DNA of 64,000 bases. Source: Thozetella sp. PMI_491 (lineage: Eukaryota > Ascomycota > Sordariomycetes > Chaetosphaeriales > Chaetosphaeriaceae). The DNA lies in the NCBI GenBank assembly GCA_021432635.1, contig MU270087.1, positions 186,001 through 250,000 of the forward strand, written 5' to 3'. The position numbers were made by a program, and so were the translations under genes. The notes beneath the pieces are model-generated. The model was not told the DNA's origin. It saw only the letters and a program-made list of their open reading frames with translations, and did no database searches. Below, piece by piece: positions 42,273-53,838 of the stretch (within the stretch, counting starts at the first letter, position 1; each line of letters opens with the position of its first letter).

Positions 42273-44054
42273 ATGGCACGGTCAGCAAACGACATCAGCG
42301 ACTGGGAGGAGATTGTAGTGCGGCTTGAGGGCAATCGCACAACACCATCCTCGGCAGATCATGCATCCATCCAGACAGCTCCATTTGTATTGGAGTCGAT
42401 TCAAGATCGAATTACCAGGTTCACGGCCGATGAGAGTGATCTCACAAGGTTCTACGCTGTCTCGTTCTCGTCCACCAGAGCGGCCGTTCTGAAGCAGTTC
42501 TACGAGGAGCAGCTCCGAGAGATAAACGCAATTCCATTTCTCTATTACGACCAGCAATCCAAAGTAGACATTATTCTTCTGAAAAAGTACATCGAGCGAC
42601 AAGCACGGCGACTGGAGCTCGATCAGGCCAAAGATGTCAGAGTCTTTAAAATCCTTCCCTTCCTTACTACCTTCGTCGAGATCGTCGAGGCCAGGCAGAG
42701 CGTGTCCACGACAGCTCTTCAGCCGAAGACGCTCGCAACGCAGCTCCACCAGTTAATGGAGCATATACAGCAAGCCCAGCACCAAATCCAAACGGGCCAC
42801 GTGCGGTGCGATAACATGACGGGGTACCGGGCCGTTAGAGCTATACAGGAGCTCCGCCAACACCTCGAAGAGTTCTACAAATTCCTCAAAGGGTATGATC
42901 CGCTGTTCGATTGGTGGGTATCGAAGCCATACAGTGCCGTCTTGCTGGCGTTTGACGAACTTCTCCCCGTCGTGGAAGTGAAGTTAGCTGGCGTGCGGCT
43001 AGGAGACAAGGACGAGATCATTGGCGATGCCATTGGCAGGGAGGGTCTTCTCGCCGAGCTGGAGGCTGAAGTTATCCCCTACACACCCGAGCAGCTCCTG
43101 GTGATCGCGAGGCGGAAGTATGCCTGGTGTGAGGCAGAGGCCAAGAAGGCAGCTGACGAGCTCGGCTTCGGCGACGATTGGAAGGCGGCGCTGGAGAAAG
43201 TCAAGAACATGTACCTTGAACCGGGCGAGCAGCCCGGGTTGGTCAAGCAGCTCGTCGAAGAAGGCGCCGAGTATGTCAAGACCCGAGACCTGGTCACAGT
43301 TCCCCCAGTTGCCGAGCAGACATGGCGAATGTTCATGATGTCGCCCGAGGCCCAGAAGGTCAACCCCTTCTTCCTCGGGGGCACCGACATCATCGCGTCC
43401 TACCCCACGGCGGACATGGGGCATGCCGACAAGTTGATGAGCATGCGCGGCAACAATAAGCCCATGTCGCGTGCGACCGCCTTCCACGAGATGATCCCTG
43501 GCCACCACTTGCAGATGTTTATGAGCGAACGGTACCGGCCGTACCGCCGCCTCTTCACCACCCCCTTCTACGTCGAGGGCTGGGCTATGTACTGGGAGAT
43601 GGTGCTGTGGAACAACGGTGACTTCTTCACCACCCCCGAGGACCGCATTGGGACGCTGTTCTGGCGCATGCACCGCTGCGCGCGTATCATCTTCTCGCTC
43701 AACTTCCACCTCAACCAGATGACACCGCAGGAGTGCGTGGATCTACTGGTGGACATGGTCGGCCACGAGCGGGCCACTGCCGAGGGCGAGGTCCGCCGCT
43801 CTCTGAACGGAAGCTACAGTCCCCTGTACCAGGCTGGGTACATGCTCGGCGCGCTGCAGCTCTATTCCCTCCGGACCGAGGTGCTCAGCCGCGGGACGCT
43901 GGGCGAGAAGCAGTTCCACGATCTCGTGCTTCGCTCTAGTGAGATGCCGATTGAGATGCTTCGGGCCCTTGTGTTTAACACTACCCTCACGGCGAGTTAC
44001 AAGGCACAATGGAAGTTTGAAGGGGATATCCAGAGCGCGTCGGCGCTGCGGTAG
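42273..44054 (+). CDS. DUF885-family metallohydrolase-like protein
   Basis: Single exon of 593 residues without signal peptide. The hallmark FHEMIPGHHLQMFM (His405-Glu406 and His411-His412) is the DUF885 metal-binding motif, related to the HExxH of gluzincin peptidases. Further family marks are FYVEGWAMYWEM, shortly after it, which supplies a Glu, and GHERATAEGEVRRSL near the C terminus. The helical N-terminal half (ADESDLTRFYAVSFSSTRAA and following) is usual for the family. Bacterial and fungal members are often named carboxypeptidases or dipeptidyl-peptidases, but direct evidence of activity is scarce. Length is normal and the frame is unbroken. Confidence 0.88.
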   Translation: MARSANDISDWEEIVVRLEGNRTTPSSADHASIQTAPFVLESIQDRITRFTADESDLTRFYAVSFSSTRAAVLKQFYEEQLREINAIPFLYYDQQSKVDIILLKKYIERQARRLELDQAKDVRVFKILPFLTTFVEIVEARQSVSTTALQPKTLATQLHQLMEHIQQAQHQIQTGHVRCDNMTGYRAVRAIQELRQHLEEFYKFLKGYDPLFDWWVSKPYSAVLLAFDELLPVVEVKLAGVRLGDKDEIIGDAIGREGLLAELEAEVIPYTPEQLLVIARRKYAWCEAEAKKAADELGFGDDWKAALEKVKNMYLEPGEQPGLVKQLVEEGAEYVKTRDLVTVPPVAEQTWRMFMMSPEAQKVNPFFLGGTDIIASYPTADMGHADKLMSMRGNNKPMSRATAFHEMIPGHHLQMFMSERYRPYRRLFTTPFYVEGWAMYWEMVLWNNGDFFTTPEDRIGTLFWRMHRCARIIFSLNFHLNQMTPQECVDLLVDMVGHERATAEGEVRRSLNGSYSPLYQAGYMLGALQLYSLRTEVLSRGTLGEKQFHDLVLRSSEMPIEMLRALVFNTTLTASYKAQWKFEGDIQSASALR

Positions 44055-44236
44055 ATGGGATCAAGGCTGTGTTGTATTTGCAATCTATCCCACGCTATAG
44101 CAAATATCCGTCAAAAAGCCATATCCATAGGCCTTCCGCCTAGCTTTTCCTAACTCCCTGTCCATTTTTTGGTTCATTTTGATCGCATTAACAACACGTT
44201 TCATCAGCCTTGATCCCAATGGCGGTCGTTTCCACC

Positions 44237-44676
44237 TTAGACAGCGGGGGCGAACGTGACGACCTCGATGTTGTTGCCAGCAGGATCAAACATGAAGGCA
44301 GCATAGTAGGCTGGAGAGTACTGGGGTCGCGGGCCAGGAGGACCGTTGTCCTTGCCCCCGGCAGCCACGGCGGCGGCGTGGAACGCATCAACAGCCGCGC
44401 GATCTGTTCCACTCGGTTAGCTTGTAGACGGAGTTGCTCTGTATTGCAATACGCACCCTTGGCCGCGAAGGCGTGGTGGCTCGTGGAGGCCGCCTTGTCG
44501 TCTGAGCTGATCCACCAGTCTGCGCCGTGCGGCTGGTCGCCGAAGCCGACAACCGCGCCGTCGAGGAATGTCATGGCGACCTTGTATCCGAGCGGGGCCA
44601 GGGCGGCTTCGTACCACTTTTTGGTGGCGTCGAACTTGTCGCTAGGGACTTTGATGCCGGTGTGGTGAATAGTCAT
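44237..44676 (-). CDS. VOC/glyoxalase-fold dioxygenase-like protein
   Basis: Two exons in phase, 44676-44457 and 44403-44237, giving 128 residues. It begins MTIHHTGIKVPSDKFDATKKWYEAAL, abbreviated here as MTIHHTGIKV then KWYEAAL, and contains VGFGDQPHGADWWIS. After the intron come DRAAVDAFHAAAVAAGGKDN, then YYAAFMFDPAGNNIEVV, the usual C-terminal beta strand ending the second VOC module. Members bind a metal through His and Glu at the strand ends and act on small molecules as lyases, isomerases or dioxygenases, or bind antibiotics. No substrate can be read from the sequence. A TATA element lies about 155 bases upstream of the ATG. Confidence 0.9.
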
Positions 44677-44827
44677 GTTGATGGCTGTTATAAGTGGTGT
44701 CTGGGAGAGGTTGAAGTCTTGGTGACGTCAGGAGGTGTGTGAAGCTTAAGGTTTGAAGTGGTGGAGTTGGAAATTGTTAGTGTTTGACTGAAAAATACCA
44801 GCTCAATGCCGGTGAGAGCTCGAGATT

Positions 44828-44833
44828 CTTATA
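44828..44833 (-). promoter_or_regulatory. TATA box of the VOC protein gene
   Basis: TATAAG on the minus strand, about 152 bases upstream of the ATG at 44676. Confidence 0.5.
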
Positions 44834-45900
44834 GATGCATTCTGCTTCCATCTTGCATTCCTAGGTATTTCGAGATCGACGCAGGATGGTTTCGGGCGGT
44901 CTCCGGACACGGACAAATCGCACTTGGTCGGCCTTCAGATTCTCCGACTATCCGGGGCGATTAGCGATTGCCGGAATCCACTCGCGCTGAGACGCGTCGA
45001 AGGCTTGTCAGATACGACCCCGTAATGCCTAGAGCAACGCGCTAGGCGCACGAAATCCCGTGGGATGGCTTAAGTGAGTCACCGGGATGACTAAACATGC
45101 TCTAAGTAGCAGACAAATCATAAACCATACAATGCAATGTGGCTGGCTGTCGGAGGTCCGAACACAGCGGTGTGAGATTGGGCTGCTCTCACGCTTAGTA
45201 TCTCCGACGGCTCTATCGGTCCTGGTTGGAAGCCGACTCGGGCGAGTAGTTTAGCACGTGCCTAATATGTTGTCGATGTATCTTCGAAAACGCCAATACA
45301 CACATGCTTAATGACGAGTATAGTCCATGGCTTAGACACCGGCGAGTGTGAAAAAGATGTAATTTATCTGCTCTTAGCCTCAATTGCCCTGTCAGCCCCA
45401 GGCCGAGCATTTACAATCACAGACTGAAGGTAAGGCTGCTGTTCGCGGAAGCGAATATGTTCGACACCGTCTCACGTCCAAGTCATACCAGCTAACGATT
45501 TTGAACGAATCTCCGCTGAGGCTTGTATAACGTTGTATATCTTTTACCTAAACAGAAGCTCGTTACTTTAGCCATTTATATGCTCCCACGCATACTGAGG
45601 ACAGTCAGGGGACCTATATAAAGGGTTTGGGTCCTATCTTTGGCCAACTGCTGCATCGATTTGTTGGTCGGCTCTGGGCACCTTCGGCGGAGGGAGGGGA
45701 CACAGCATCCCTAACTGATTTTGTTGGTGCATTATTCACTTGTTGGCCTAGCTTTGCTACGCTATTTTTAGTGACGCTACATTTGTTTGGGTGAAAGTTG
45801 CAAGGGGCAATCCAGGAGCCTCCCAATTCGCTGATTTACGATACATAAGGCAGGTAGACAAGCTCCTCGAGCATAGTGCACCTTGGGGGGAGAGGGGCCA

Positions 45901-45944
45901 AGGCGTTCACCAGGCGCTCACCAGGCGCTCACCAGGCGCTCACA
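45901..45944 (+). repeat. Four copies of an 11-bp tandem repeat
   Basis: The unit AGGCGCTCACC is repeated four times. The first copy has T for C at its sixth position and the last ends in A. It is outside any gene. GC-rich minisatellite in an AT-rich stretch. Confidence 0.9.
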
Positions 45945-46300
45945 GGTTGGCAAACTTGACTTCTCCACCCAGTGCCGGAAGCGTTTGCCATAGACTAAAG
46001 GAATATCCACAGTTCTCAACATATTAGATCGGAGCAAGTTTGCTAATCGGTGCCGCTTCAGGTCCAGATCATTACGACATGCCACAAGGAAGAACTGCAT
46101 TCCCAAGGGTGTTTGCGAGAATAAATGTGCCAAGCAGATTGGTATTAGCGGCCAAGATGCAGAGTCTTTCTGCTCCCAGTGCGATAGAAATGTCTCGAGA
46201 GAAACGAATCACCCAAATCCAAATACAAAACGCCTTCTTGCCTCAAGTCGTACCCAAGTGCGCCGAGCAGTGCATATCTTACTTATCCCACATGCTTCTA

Positions 46301-48392
46301 TCATGCATACTTCCCTTCTCCCGTAGTATTCTGGTGCATCGCTAAATGTTTGGTTATCGGTGACTCAAGCTCTGGATAGCTAGTGACCGGAAGTTCGAGC
46401 TCTGTTTTATTGTTTGCCGCCAGCTCAGCTTCCGGATGCATGTTCGCTGGAAGCTCGTGATACTCTTGGGCTGCGCCGTGATCGTACAGTTCGTGTAATT
46501 GTTGATTCTCAGAATCGAGTTCTGGCTTGATGTAGCTTTCATTCGCCGGCGGCTTGGGGTCGGGCTCATATGCAGGTTCTGGATCGGCGGGCTTCCGGCG
46601 TCGGCGCAGCAAAAACCAGGCGATACCAGCGATGCCCACCGCAGCGACACCTCCCACAGTGCCGCCTGCTATAGCTCCAACATTCGCTGACGATGCTGAC
46701 TCGTCCGAAGCCTTGCTTGTGCTATTCGTGCCGCTCGTGCTGTTCGTGCTACTTGTACCACTCTGTTGCGCTATTTGATGTCTGTCAGCACGGCTGGAGC
46801 CATCCTCCTGCAAGAATGGAAGGTCCTGTACCTGGAGCAAAGAGAGTCTTAGTGGCACCACTACTCCAGAACACGGTGCTCATGCCACTTCGAAATATTA
46901 GCAATCCGTCGGAAACTTGATAAGGGGTGTGGATCCGTGAATTTCATACCCGCCATCGTACCAGGATTTCACGACATCCGGGTACGTATATTTCGGGGCG
47001 TTGGTGTCGTAGGCACTGGTCCACTCAAGAGCCGTCATATCGAGGACGCCGATACCCTGGGATAATGAATCTGCGGTCGACCATCCGCCCATCGCATCGC
47101 CTGGCGTCTCCAGGCCGCCGATCGTGATCATCTGCCTGCCCTTCCCGACAACGCAGCGGTTTCCAGTTCGTGTGGTACCGCTCTGGCCCTTGAACCACTG
47201 GAAGCCAGGAATGGTCAGAATATGGACATCGCCGAGCGTGTCGCCGCTTTTGGTAGCTCCGCCGTAGACGAAGCTGTCGAAACGTGGTCAGTCATTGCTC
47301 ATGGGCAGCGAACACGGTCCTCCGTCGCCAGGTTCTACTCACATCTCTGCTGTTCCGTTTGAGCTTTGCACCGACACTGCACAAAATTGTATTCGGCCCT
47401 CCGGCACATCTCCTGTCGCTGCCTGCCAGTACCACTTCTTGTTCAACGGGTCATAGAAGGTCAAATTCGAAAAGCTCATCAAAGAGAACGCGGGAGCGTC
47501 CAGCCGATCCGAGGCGATGCTGGTAGCCCCCCCAAGAAACATGACCAGTCCGTTCGTGCCGTATGAAGGGAGACAGACCATTTCGGGATAGAGAGGGGCG
47601 TGCACGAATGGATCCGTAGATTCATTCGTCCATGCTCGAGAGCTGGAGTTGTAAGTAATCATCCCGGTGATGGTGGACCACCCAGTGGGTGATTTTGGCT
47701 GAGTGTCATCGTTGACGTACGAGCCGGTATAGAGACCGACTCCAGCACAGTCCGCCGCCGCCGCCGCCCCTGTTCCCTTGATCTGATTCAAAATGTCGGG
47801 ATTGGATGGCTGCGAACTCGACCAGCTACCAGACCCCTTCCCGTCCACTGTGTATTTCATAAGCTCAAGCGCATTAGTAGCCTCGTCAGTTACACCGTAT
47901 ATGGCGCTTTCGCCACCGACGACGAAGAAGGACGAACTGAGAGGGTCCTTCCACAGAGTTGGGTTTTTGTAGAATTTGGATCCGCTCCCGTCGCTTTCCG
48001 TGAACTTGACGCTTGTATTGGTCCACGAGGAGCTTAGGTCAAGCGACAGGGTAGTATTCACTGCACAAAGGACGCCGTGGATCAGCGTGTACTCGGGCTT
48101 GCGGCGAATCAGGCGATGATAGCATACCAGGGCGGGTTTTCTTCTCTGTATTGTCTGTGTTGTTGACCTCGCCGCCATATATGTAGAGGTAGTCGTCGAC
48201 TACGATGACTGTCCAACAGAGAGGCTGAGTCATTGTTCAAGTGTTTTGATAGATGATCTGCACGGAGTGCGTACCTTCGTGCCAGGATCTTCTTCGGAAG
48301 GCGGCTGCAGTTGGGTTGTTGATGTCCCGAAGGCTTAGAGACTGGGCGCAACTGAGAGCCACGAGAGCGCTCAGCGCTGCGAGGACCACCAT
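46301..48392 (-). CDS. Kelch-repeat membrane protein
   Basis: Six exons in phase: 48392-48275, 48208-48128, 48060-47343, 47273-46950, 46887-46832, 46770-46301, giving 588 residues. A signal peptide (MVVLAALSALVALSCA) is followed by kelch units with di-glycine turns (YLYIYGGEV, FFVVGGESAIYG, LVMFLGGATS, IFVYGGATKSG, MITIGGLETP), forming an extracellular beta-propeller. A Ser/Thr-rich stalk (TSSTNSTSGTNSTSKAS) leads to one membrane span, GAIAGGTVGGVAAVGIAGIA plus WFLL, with RRRRK as stop-transfer, and a cytosolic tail of about 110 residues rich in Glu and Pro. Two apparent stops after the propeller lie inside an intron (46949-46888); removing it gives GGGMSTVFWSSGATKTLF, the normal end of this family. 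Such proteins are common at fungal surfaces; ligands are unknown. Confidence 0.88.
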
Positions 48393-50266
48393 AGTGACGC
48401 CGAGGCGCGATGCGCTGCCCAAGAGGAATATTGGCGGACGTAGGAGAGTGCACTGGACAAAACGGAAGAACGGGGAAGAGGGGCGGTTAAACAGCCGGTC
48501 TTTGGCTGCCCCTAAAGTCCCTGGCGTCACAGACCAACTTCATCGACCCTGCTGTGCCGTTCCACCAGCAAGGGCATGGTACTTTTGTAGGGTGACAACC
48601 CATGTTACTACAGGCGACGCTGGCGCGAGAGCCTAGTCTTTCGCCCAAGAAAAATCCAATGTGAGCAGCGCGTCTCAGAGCGGCAATGCGTTGCTCGAAA
48701 CCGCCTTCATTGGAAGTACATCTGGGGGGCTATGGAGCAAATTTTGTCTCGACTGTACCTTCTTTCTAGCCGTTTGCGACCCTGTAAGGCTGAGCCGCGC
48801 GAGACGGCGAGGCCATCCTTCTCAGCTAAGACCCGATTGACTTCAATTCTTTCTCCTTACGAGACCCCTTTTAACGCCAAAGCTTGGCGGCGCACAACGA
48901 CCAGCGCAATGCAGAAGTGGGAGCATGTCTCCAGTCTTTGGCCCCCAAGCTCCACCCGCGCGGTTAATTCGACGGCTGGGCATGGAACAGGGATGGGCCA
49001 AGAGGTTGCAGTGCTATTATGCGACAAAGCCTAGCCCTTTTCTTTCTTTCGTAAAAAGGTCGAGATGCATAGGTGTCTAGGGGTTCAGTCCCACCTTATC
49101 TTCACCCGGCACCCCTACCCGGTTGGTATTCGATTGGATCCTGGGGCGGAGGACTATGCAAAATACACGAGCAGGGCCGTGCCACCCCACCCCCTGACTC
49201 CACTAGAGTGGCAGACTGCCGCTGGTCATTACCTCGGTTGAGGCCTCGGGGGAGGAAGGATGCACTTTGTGGTATGCACAGTCCCACGGGACGTACGGAC
49301 GTTGGGTGTCCAAACAACCTTGCCACCTCTTCGCCGCATTGGCATACCCAATCGAGGGGATCTTACCTTACTCCATACGGAAATAGGATTGCTGACTGCA
49401 ATTACCAAAAGCAAGATGGAACAGAGGTGCCCTGTTGACTAAGGCACTCGCTCTCTCGGGTGCAATCCGATCCGACTCCGCACCTCTATATAGACATGGA
49501 TCTCTAGTCAACTATGTTCAGTATTCGATAGCGCTTTCGAATCTTAAATGAAGCCGAACACGGTTAGTTATTCTTGCCGCTTTAGTATGTATTTTTCACC
49601 CTAGGTAATTTAGCTATAGCTCAGGCTAGTTGTCCGTGTTGTGCCCGTAAATGTCCTGGTTCAGACTCGGTTTGAGCTATTGGTGCTGGTTTCGATTTAA
49701 GCCCTGGAATGGCTATATGGTCGTGTCGTAAATACTCCTATGGGAAGAGAGCAGTTTAAAATAACTAGCTGTAAAGGCATATGAGAGAATCGTGGGGCGC
49801 GGTAGCTCTCGTATATGATAGCACAGGTGAGTGCTGACTAGTGGAATGACGGATGTGGTGGTCAGGCATACCGGCTCCAGCGTACGCCAAGTATGGGGAT
49901 AGGATGGCGCTGCTGTTAGGTTGGCCGAGGAACTAAGTCGATCTCCTATAATTAGCCCCGGAGTCGCGTGCATCCTGGGTTAGAGCCGTAACATCACGAG
50001 CCGGAGGATACTATTTATGATTGTTCCCACGACGATATGTCCCCTCCGCCTAACGCTGCGGATTGCGAGTTCGGAAAGATTTGCGCCAGACGTAGCGTCG
50101 TAAAGGCGTATGAGCCTTGTCATCGGCGACGACAATCGTCGGGTAGTCTAAGTAGTAGTCCTATAGCGGCGACTATCTCGGTATCTCCAAGTGGTGCAGA
50201 GTTCTATTCCTGAACTAATGCGTAGAGACCGTTCGGTATCCTCAAGTTTCCGGACCTTGATGTACT
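48393..50266. other. Intergenic region
   Basis: Promoter of the kelch gene, then about 1.6 kb without a supported gene. A small G+C-rich stretch around 49080-49330 has noise frames on both strands. Confidence 0.5.
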
Positions 50267-50482
50267 TTAGATCTCTGCTAGGAGCTCTTCTTCGCTCCGC
50301 GGTTTAGCGTAGTCGATAAAGCGACCGCCTGGCATTCGTGACCAGGCCTCGACACGGAGCTGCCGACAAGTTTGAGTGAGCGCGGCTAAGTCTCCGCGCT
50401 GGGCTGTGAGCTCGTAAATAAGGTTTCTTAGGTCAAACGGAAGGGTCAAAAGGCGGGAGACGGAAGCGGGAGGGGACGCCAT
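50267..50482 (-). CDS. Short 2EXR/F-box-like fragment
   Basis: A 71-residue frame from the ATG at 50482; an upstream ATG at 50611 adds 43 residues. The stretch LLTLPFDLRNLIYEL followed by LAALTQTCRQLRVEAW resembles the beginning of fungal 2EXR/F-box-like proteins. It ends at a stop soon after, much shorter than a complete member (250 or more residues), so it is either a small gene, one exon of a longer gene, or a remnant. No continuing exon was found. Confidence 0.35.
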   Translation of the reverse strand: MASPPASVSRLLTLPFDLRNLIYELTAQRGDLAALTQTCRQLRVEAWSRMPGGRFIDYAKPRSEEELLAEI

Positions 50483-52200
50483 CCTGGATCTGTGCCTGTC
50501 GCTACCGAACTTTAGAGATGCGGAGAGAACGATACCAATAAGTAGGGCCTCGCTCGCCAATCGGAGAAAGCTCTCAAAACTCTCTAAACTTCGATGGTTT
50601 CTACTGGGCAAGAGCTGGAACGCGTGAAACCTTTTATTAGACTACTTAGCCCGACGGCAAAGCTGGAGGCACGTGCCTTGTGAGTACTCATAACTAGACA
50701 CAGAACATGGTGGCTGAGTGTATTTGTTCCGCGGTAAAAGAGTTGGAGAAAACGAAGCTCTCCCTCGCTCTGAACGCTAGCAGGTATTTGTGAAAGTGTG
50801 GCAGTCCACCCAAAAGTGTCCAACGGATAGCTTGCGTGTTGGGACTTGGGTTCGGAGCTGAATGAAATGATCAGGAGCTAACGCCTTGCGTCTTCAGGTG
50901 CAGCAGGCACCGAACTTTAATCCAGGTCGAGGATTTCCTTCGGACCCTGACTGGGGACTTGGCAATTTTTATCTCGTGGTTTCGCTGTCCGTGCCGTGTG
51001 AGTTTCCGGCGACAATGGCCAAGGACTGCTTCGTTTCTTATGGCAGGTGCGATATGAAGATTGCCAAGAGCAGCCTGCCTCATGAATGTCCGATAAGAGC
51101 ATGTGACCGATGCAATGATCGGGACACCCAATGGTATTTCGTCGCTGGATGATGAAGCGAAGCCCGATGTCCCCGAACCCAGATGGAATCCCAGCCTCGG
51201 CTAAGGGTTGTTGGCCCAGAATCCGAACCAGGGGGCGCTAACGAAGGCGAAGTGCCCTAGTTGGGACAACAGATTCCTTGTTCAGCACCACGTCCCTGGC
51301 TCGGTCCCGAGCGCGAGCGCTTCTCGAACGCACAACCGTTGCACAGGCCCAAAACACCATGACATGGCCCCGTGGCCGAAACTACGGAATGGGAAGCACT
51401 GGCGCACAGCGGGGAGCCGATAAGCTGATGAATGACGCGGCTGGTGGCATCGTGCGGCAATCCGTGCCATTCCAAGCGGTGGACTGGCGAGTCTCTGCCC
51501 CTGCGGGCGGGGAGCGTTCGCAACACCCTCGTGCCGGGTAGGATGTACAGAAGCAGGCCCTTTTGGCGAGGACGGGCCCGAACAAGCCCGCAAACCCCGC
51601 TCGCCTCCTTCGCCGGGCCACACCAAGAATGCGTTCAATCGGGAAGGGAGGAGGGACTGCGAGGGCTGCATTTTGCATCGGACCGCCGGGGCCCCACATT
51701 TCCGGACCACGAAATCCAAAGAGAGAACAGAACCAAAGAGGGAACAAGGCTCGAAGTATGCACGCCGGGCTTCCCCAAATACCAAACCGATTGCCACCAT
51801 GCTTCACACCGATGGGAGAGCATGGCCGGGGAAGGGGGATTCTGCACAGATCGGCCCAGTCTGACCATCCGGAACGGTAGCGGCGGTCGGCCGCGGCTCT
51901 CGGGCCCGACAATAGCCCCTGGAATTATGTGGGTCGCCTTCTCCTACTCACTACAGTTGGCGGCCGCCTACCTCTCTGTCGGTTAGCGTACGGCGCGTGC
52001 GACGGCGTGTAAAGTTAGTTGTACTTTTGGCCAGCTATGCCTTGAGTGAGAGGCTCCGTCCCCCTTTCTCTATCTCCTACTTTGACACCTCTGGTCTTCT
52101 AGGTGGCAAGTTAGACGTCCAGCACGCTTCCTCCAACTAATTCCCAAGTTTCTTGTGCCCGGCGCCAAGACCTACAGATACATTTTTAGAGACAGACGCG
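50483..52200. other. Intergenic region, GC-rich from about 51200
   Basis: Long overlapping open frames on both strands between 51200 and 51990 have no motif and are rich in Arg, Pro, Gly and Ser, as expected of GC-rich noise. The last 150 bases are the promoter and leader of the monooxygenase gene. Confidence 0.5.
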
Positions 52201-53838
52201 ATGCCGTACATCAGTGAAGACGATTCAAAACCGGTGGGGGCGTACCCCCAGACCGATATCGATGTTCTCATTGTGGGCACTGGTTTCGCCGGTCTGACGG
52301 CGGCCATCGAATGCATCCGGAAGGGCCACCGGGTAAGGGTCTTGGAAAGAAACAAAGATATCATCACTTCTGGTAGGAGAACCACTTCCCTTCAGCTCTA
52401 ACCTCCGGGCGCTAATAGGTTGGTCAAGGCGATCTCTACTTCATGGGGCTTTCAGCCACAAGATTCCTTAAGCACTGGCCCGACATGAAGAAAGAGTTTG
52501 ACGAGATATCCCTGACCAACCTCTGGATGACGACGCACAAGCACGAGGGCACCTCAATGACGCCCATGATGAGCTTTGCGGACCGCGTCAAGGCCCAGGG
52601 GCTCATGAAGTCTCCGCCCGGCACGTTTCAACTGCGTCCTCTGGTGTACCAGATGTATATCCGCCAGGTCGAGCAGCTTGGAGTTGACATCCAGTTTGGT
52701 AAGAAGGTCGTTGATTACTTCGAGGACGAAGATAAAAAGAAACCCGGCGTGGTTACGGACCAAGGAGAGAGATTCGAAGCCGACGTCGTCATCGCTGCCG
52801 ATGGCGTTGGCTCCAAGAGCCAGTCATTATTGGGCGGACAGGTCCGCGCTAAGCCATCCGGTCGAGCCATGTGGCGAGCCGTGTTTCCTATCCACCACCT
52901 CGACAAACACCCGGAAGTGAAGGCGGCCCTGGGCATGCATAAGACAGAACATGGAGAATCGCCCGTGCTCCGGACATGGCTTGGGTGAGCATGGCAACTT
53001 CCCCACCCGACGCGCGAGGCAGTAACTTACACTCCAGCTAGCCCAGGCACATACGCCAAGACGGTTACACTGCAGGACAAGATGATCTGGCTCATGAATC
53101 ATAATGTAGGCCTGACTTTTAGCCAATGGATTGCAACCCGCTGACACAACCCAGGTTACCGGCTCCGAGAAGGAGTCCTGGCACAACATGGTCGACTCGG
53201 ACGAGGTGCTTGCCAACATGGACATCGGTAACGGCCCGGTCCCGTGGGCTCCAGTATTCAAAGACTTGGTCAGGCTCACCCCGCCCGGCTCCATCGTCAA
53301 CTTCGAACTGCTATGGCGCGACCCGCAGCCGTCATGGGCCTCGCCAGGCGGGCGCGTCGTCGCCATCGGCGACGCGGCGCACTCCTACCTCCCCTCCTCG
53401 GGCAACGGTGCCACACAGGCCATCGAAGATGCCATCTCGCTTGCCACATGCCTTCAACTTGGCGGTATCGACAAGATCCCGCAGGCGGTGAACGCGCATA
53501 TCCGGATGCGGTTCGTGCGTAACGCCTGCGCACAGAAACTGGGCTTCAGCAACGCCGAGCTGCTCCAGGACACGGACTGGCGCAAGGTTAAGGTCGATCC
53601 CAGCAAGGCCCAGCCGAAACTGCCACGCTGGGTGTGGAGCCACGACCCGGAGGCGTATGCCTACGAGGTGTACGACAAGCTTGTCGAGAGTATCGAGAAG
53701 GGCGTGCCGCTGGGAGAGGAAGACATCCCGCCCAACTACCCTCCGGGATACAAGTATGAGCCTTGGACAATCGATGAAATCATGGAGGACATGCGAAATG
53801 GAAAACCCGTTCAGTTGGGCTCAGGGAACTGGGACTGA
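52201..53838 (+). CDS. FAD-dependent monooxygenase (salicylate hydroxylase-like)
   Basis: Class A flavoprotein aromatic hydroxylase-like enzyme. Four exons in phase: 52201-52372, 52429-52984, 53042-53105, 53155-53838, giving 491 residues. Residues 20-50 hold the FAD dinucleotide fold DVLIVGTGFAGLTAAIE (GxGxxG). The DG motif is VVIAADGVGSKSQ, and the second flavin motif is IGDAAHSYLPSSGNGATQA, where Asp contacts the ribityl chain. The exon 1/2 and 2/3 acceptors are the ones that keep frame and join conserved sequence (ITS-GDLYFMGLSATRF; TWLG-PGTYAKTVTL). The family hydroxylates aromatics such as salicylate or tailors polyketides. A Dal5-type permease gene lies 0.8 kb downstream on the same strand. 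No C-terminal membrane anchor. Substrate unknown. Confidence 0.92.

Larger units (their letters stand above)
44677..46300. other. Intergenic region
   Basis: Promoter of the VOC gene, then about 1.4 kb of AT-rich sequence without a gene I can support. An 11-bp tandem repeat lies at 45901-45944. Confidence 0.5.

Noticed and set aside
42999-43709. 236-codon open frame on the minus strand
   Set aside because: Antisense shadow of the DUF885 gene.
51282-51986. Several long overlapping frames on both strands
   Set aside because: GC-rich noise with no family, no signal peptide and no consistent splice structure.
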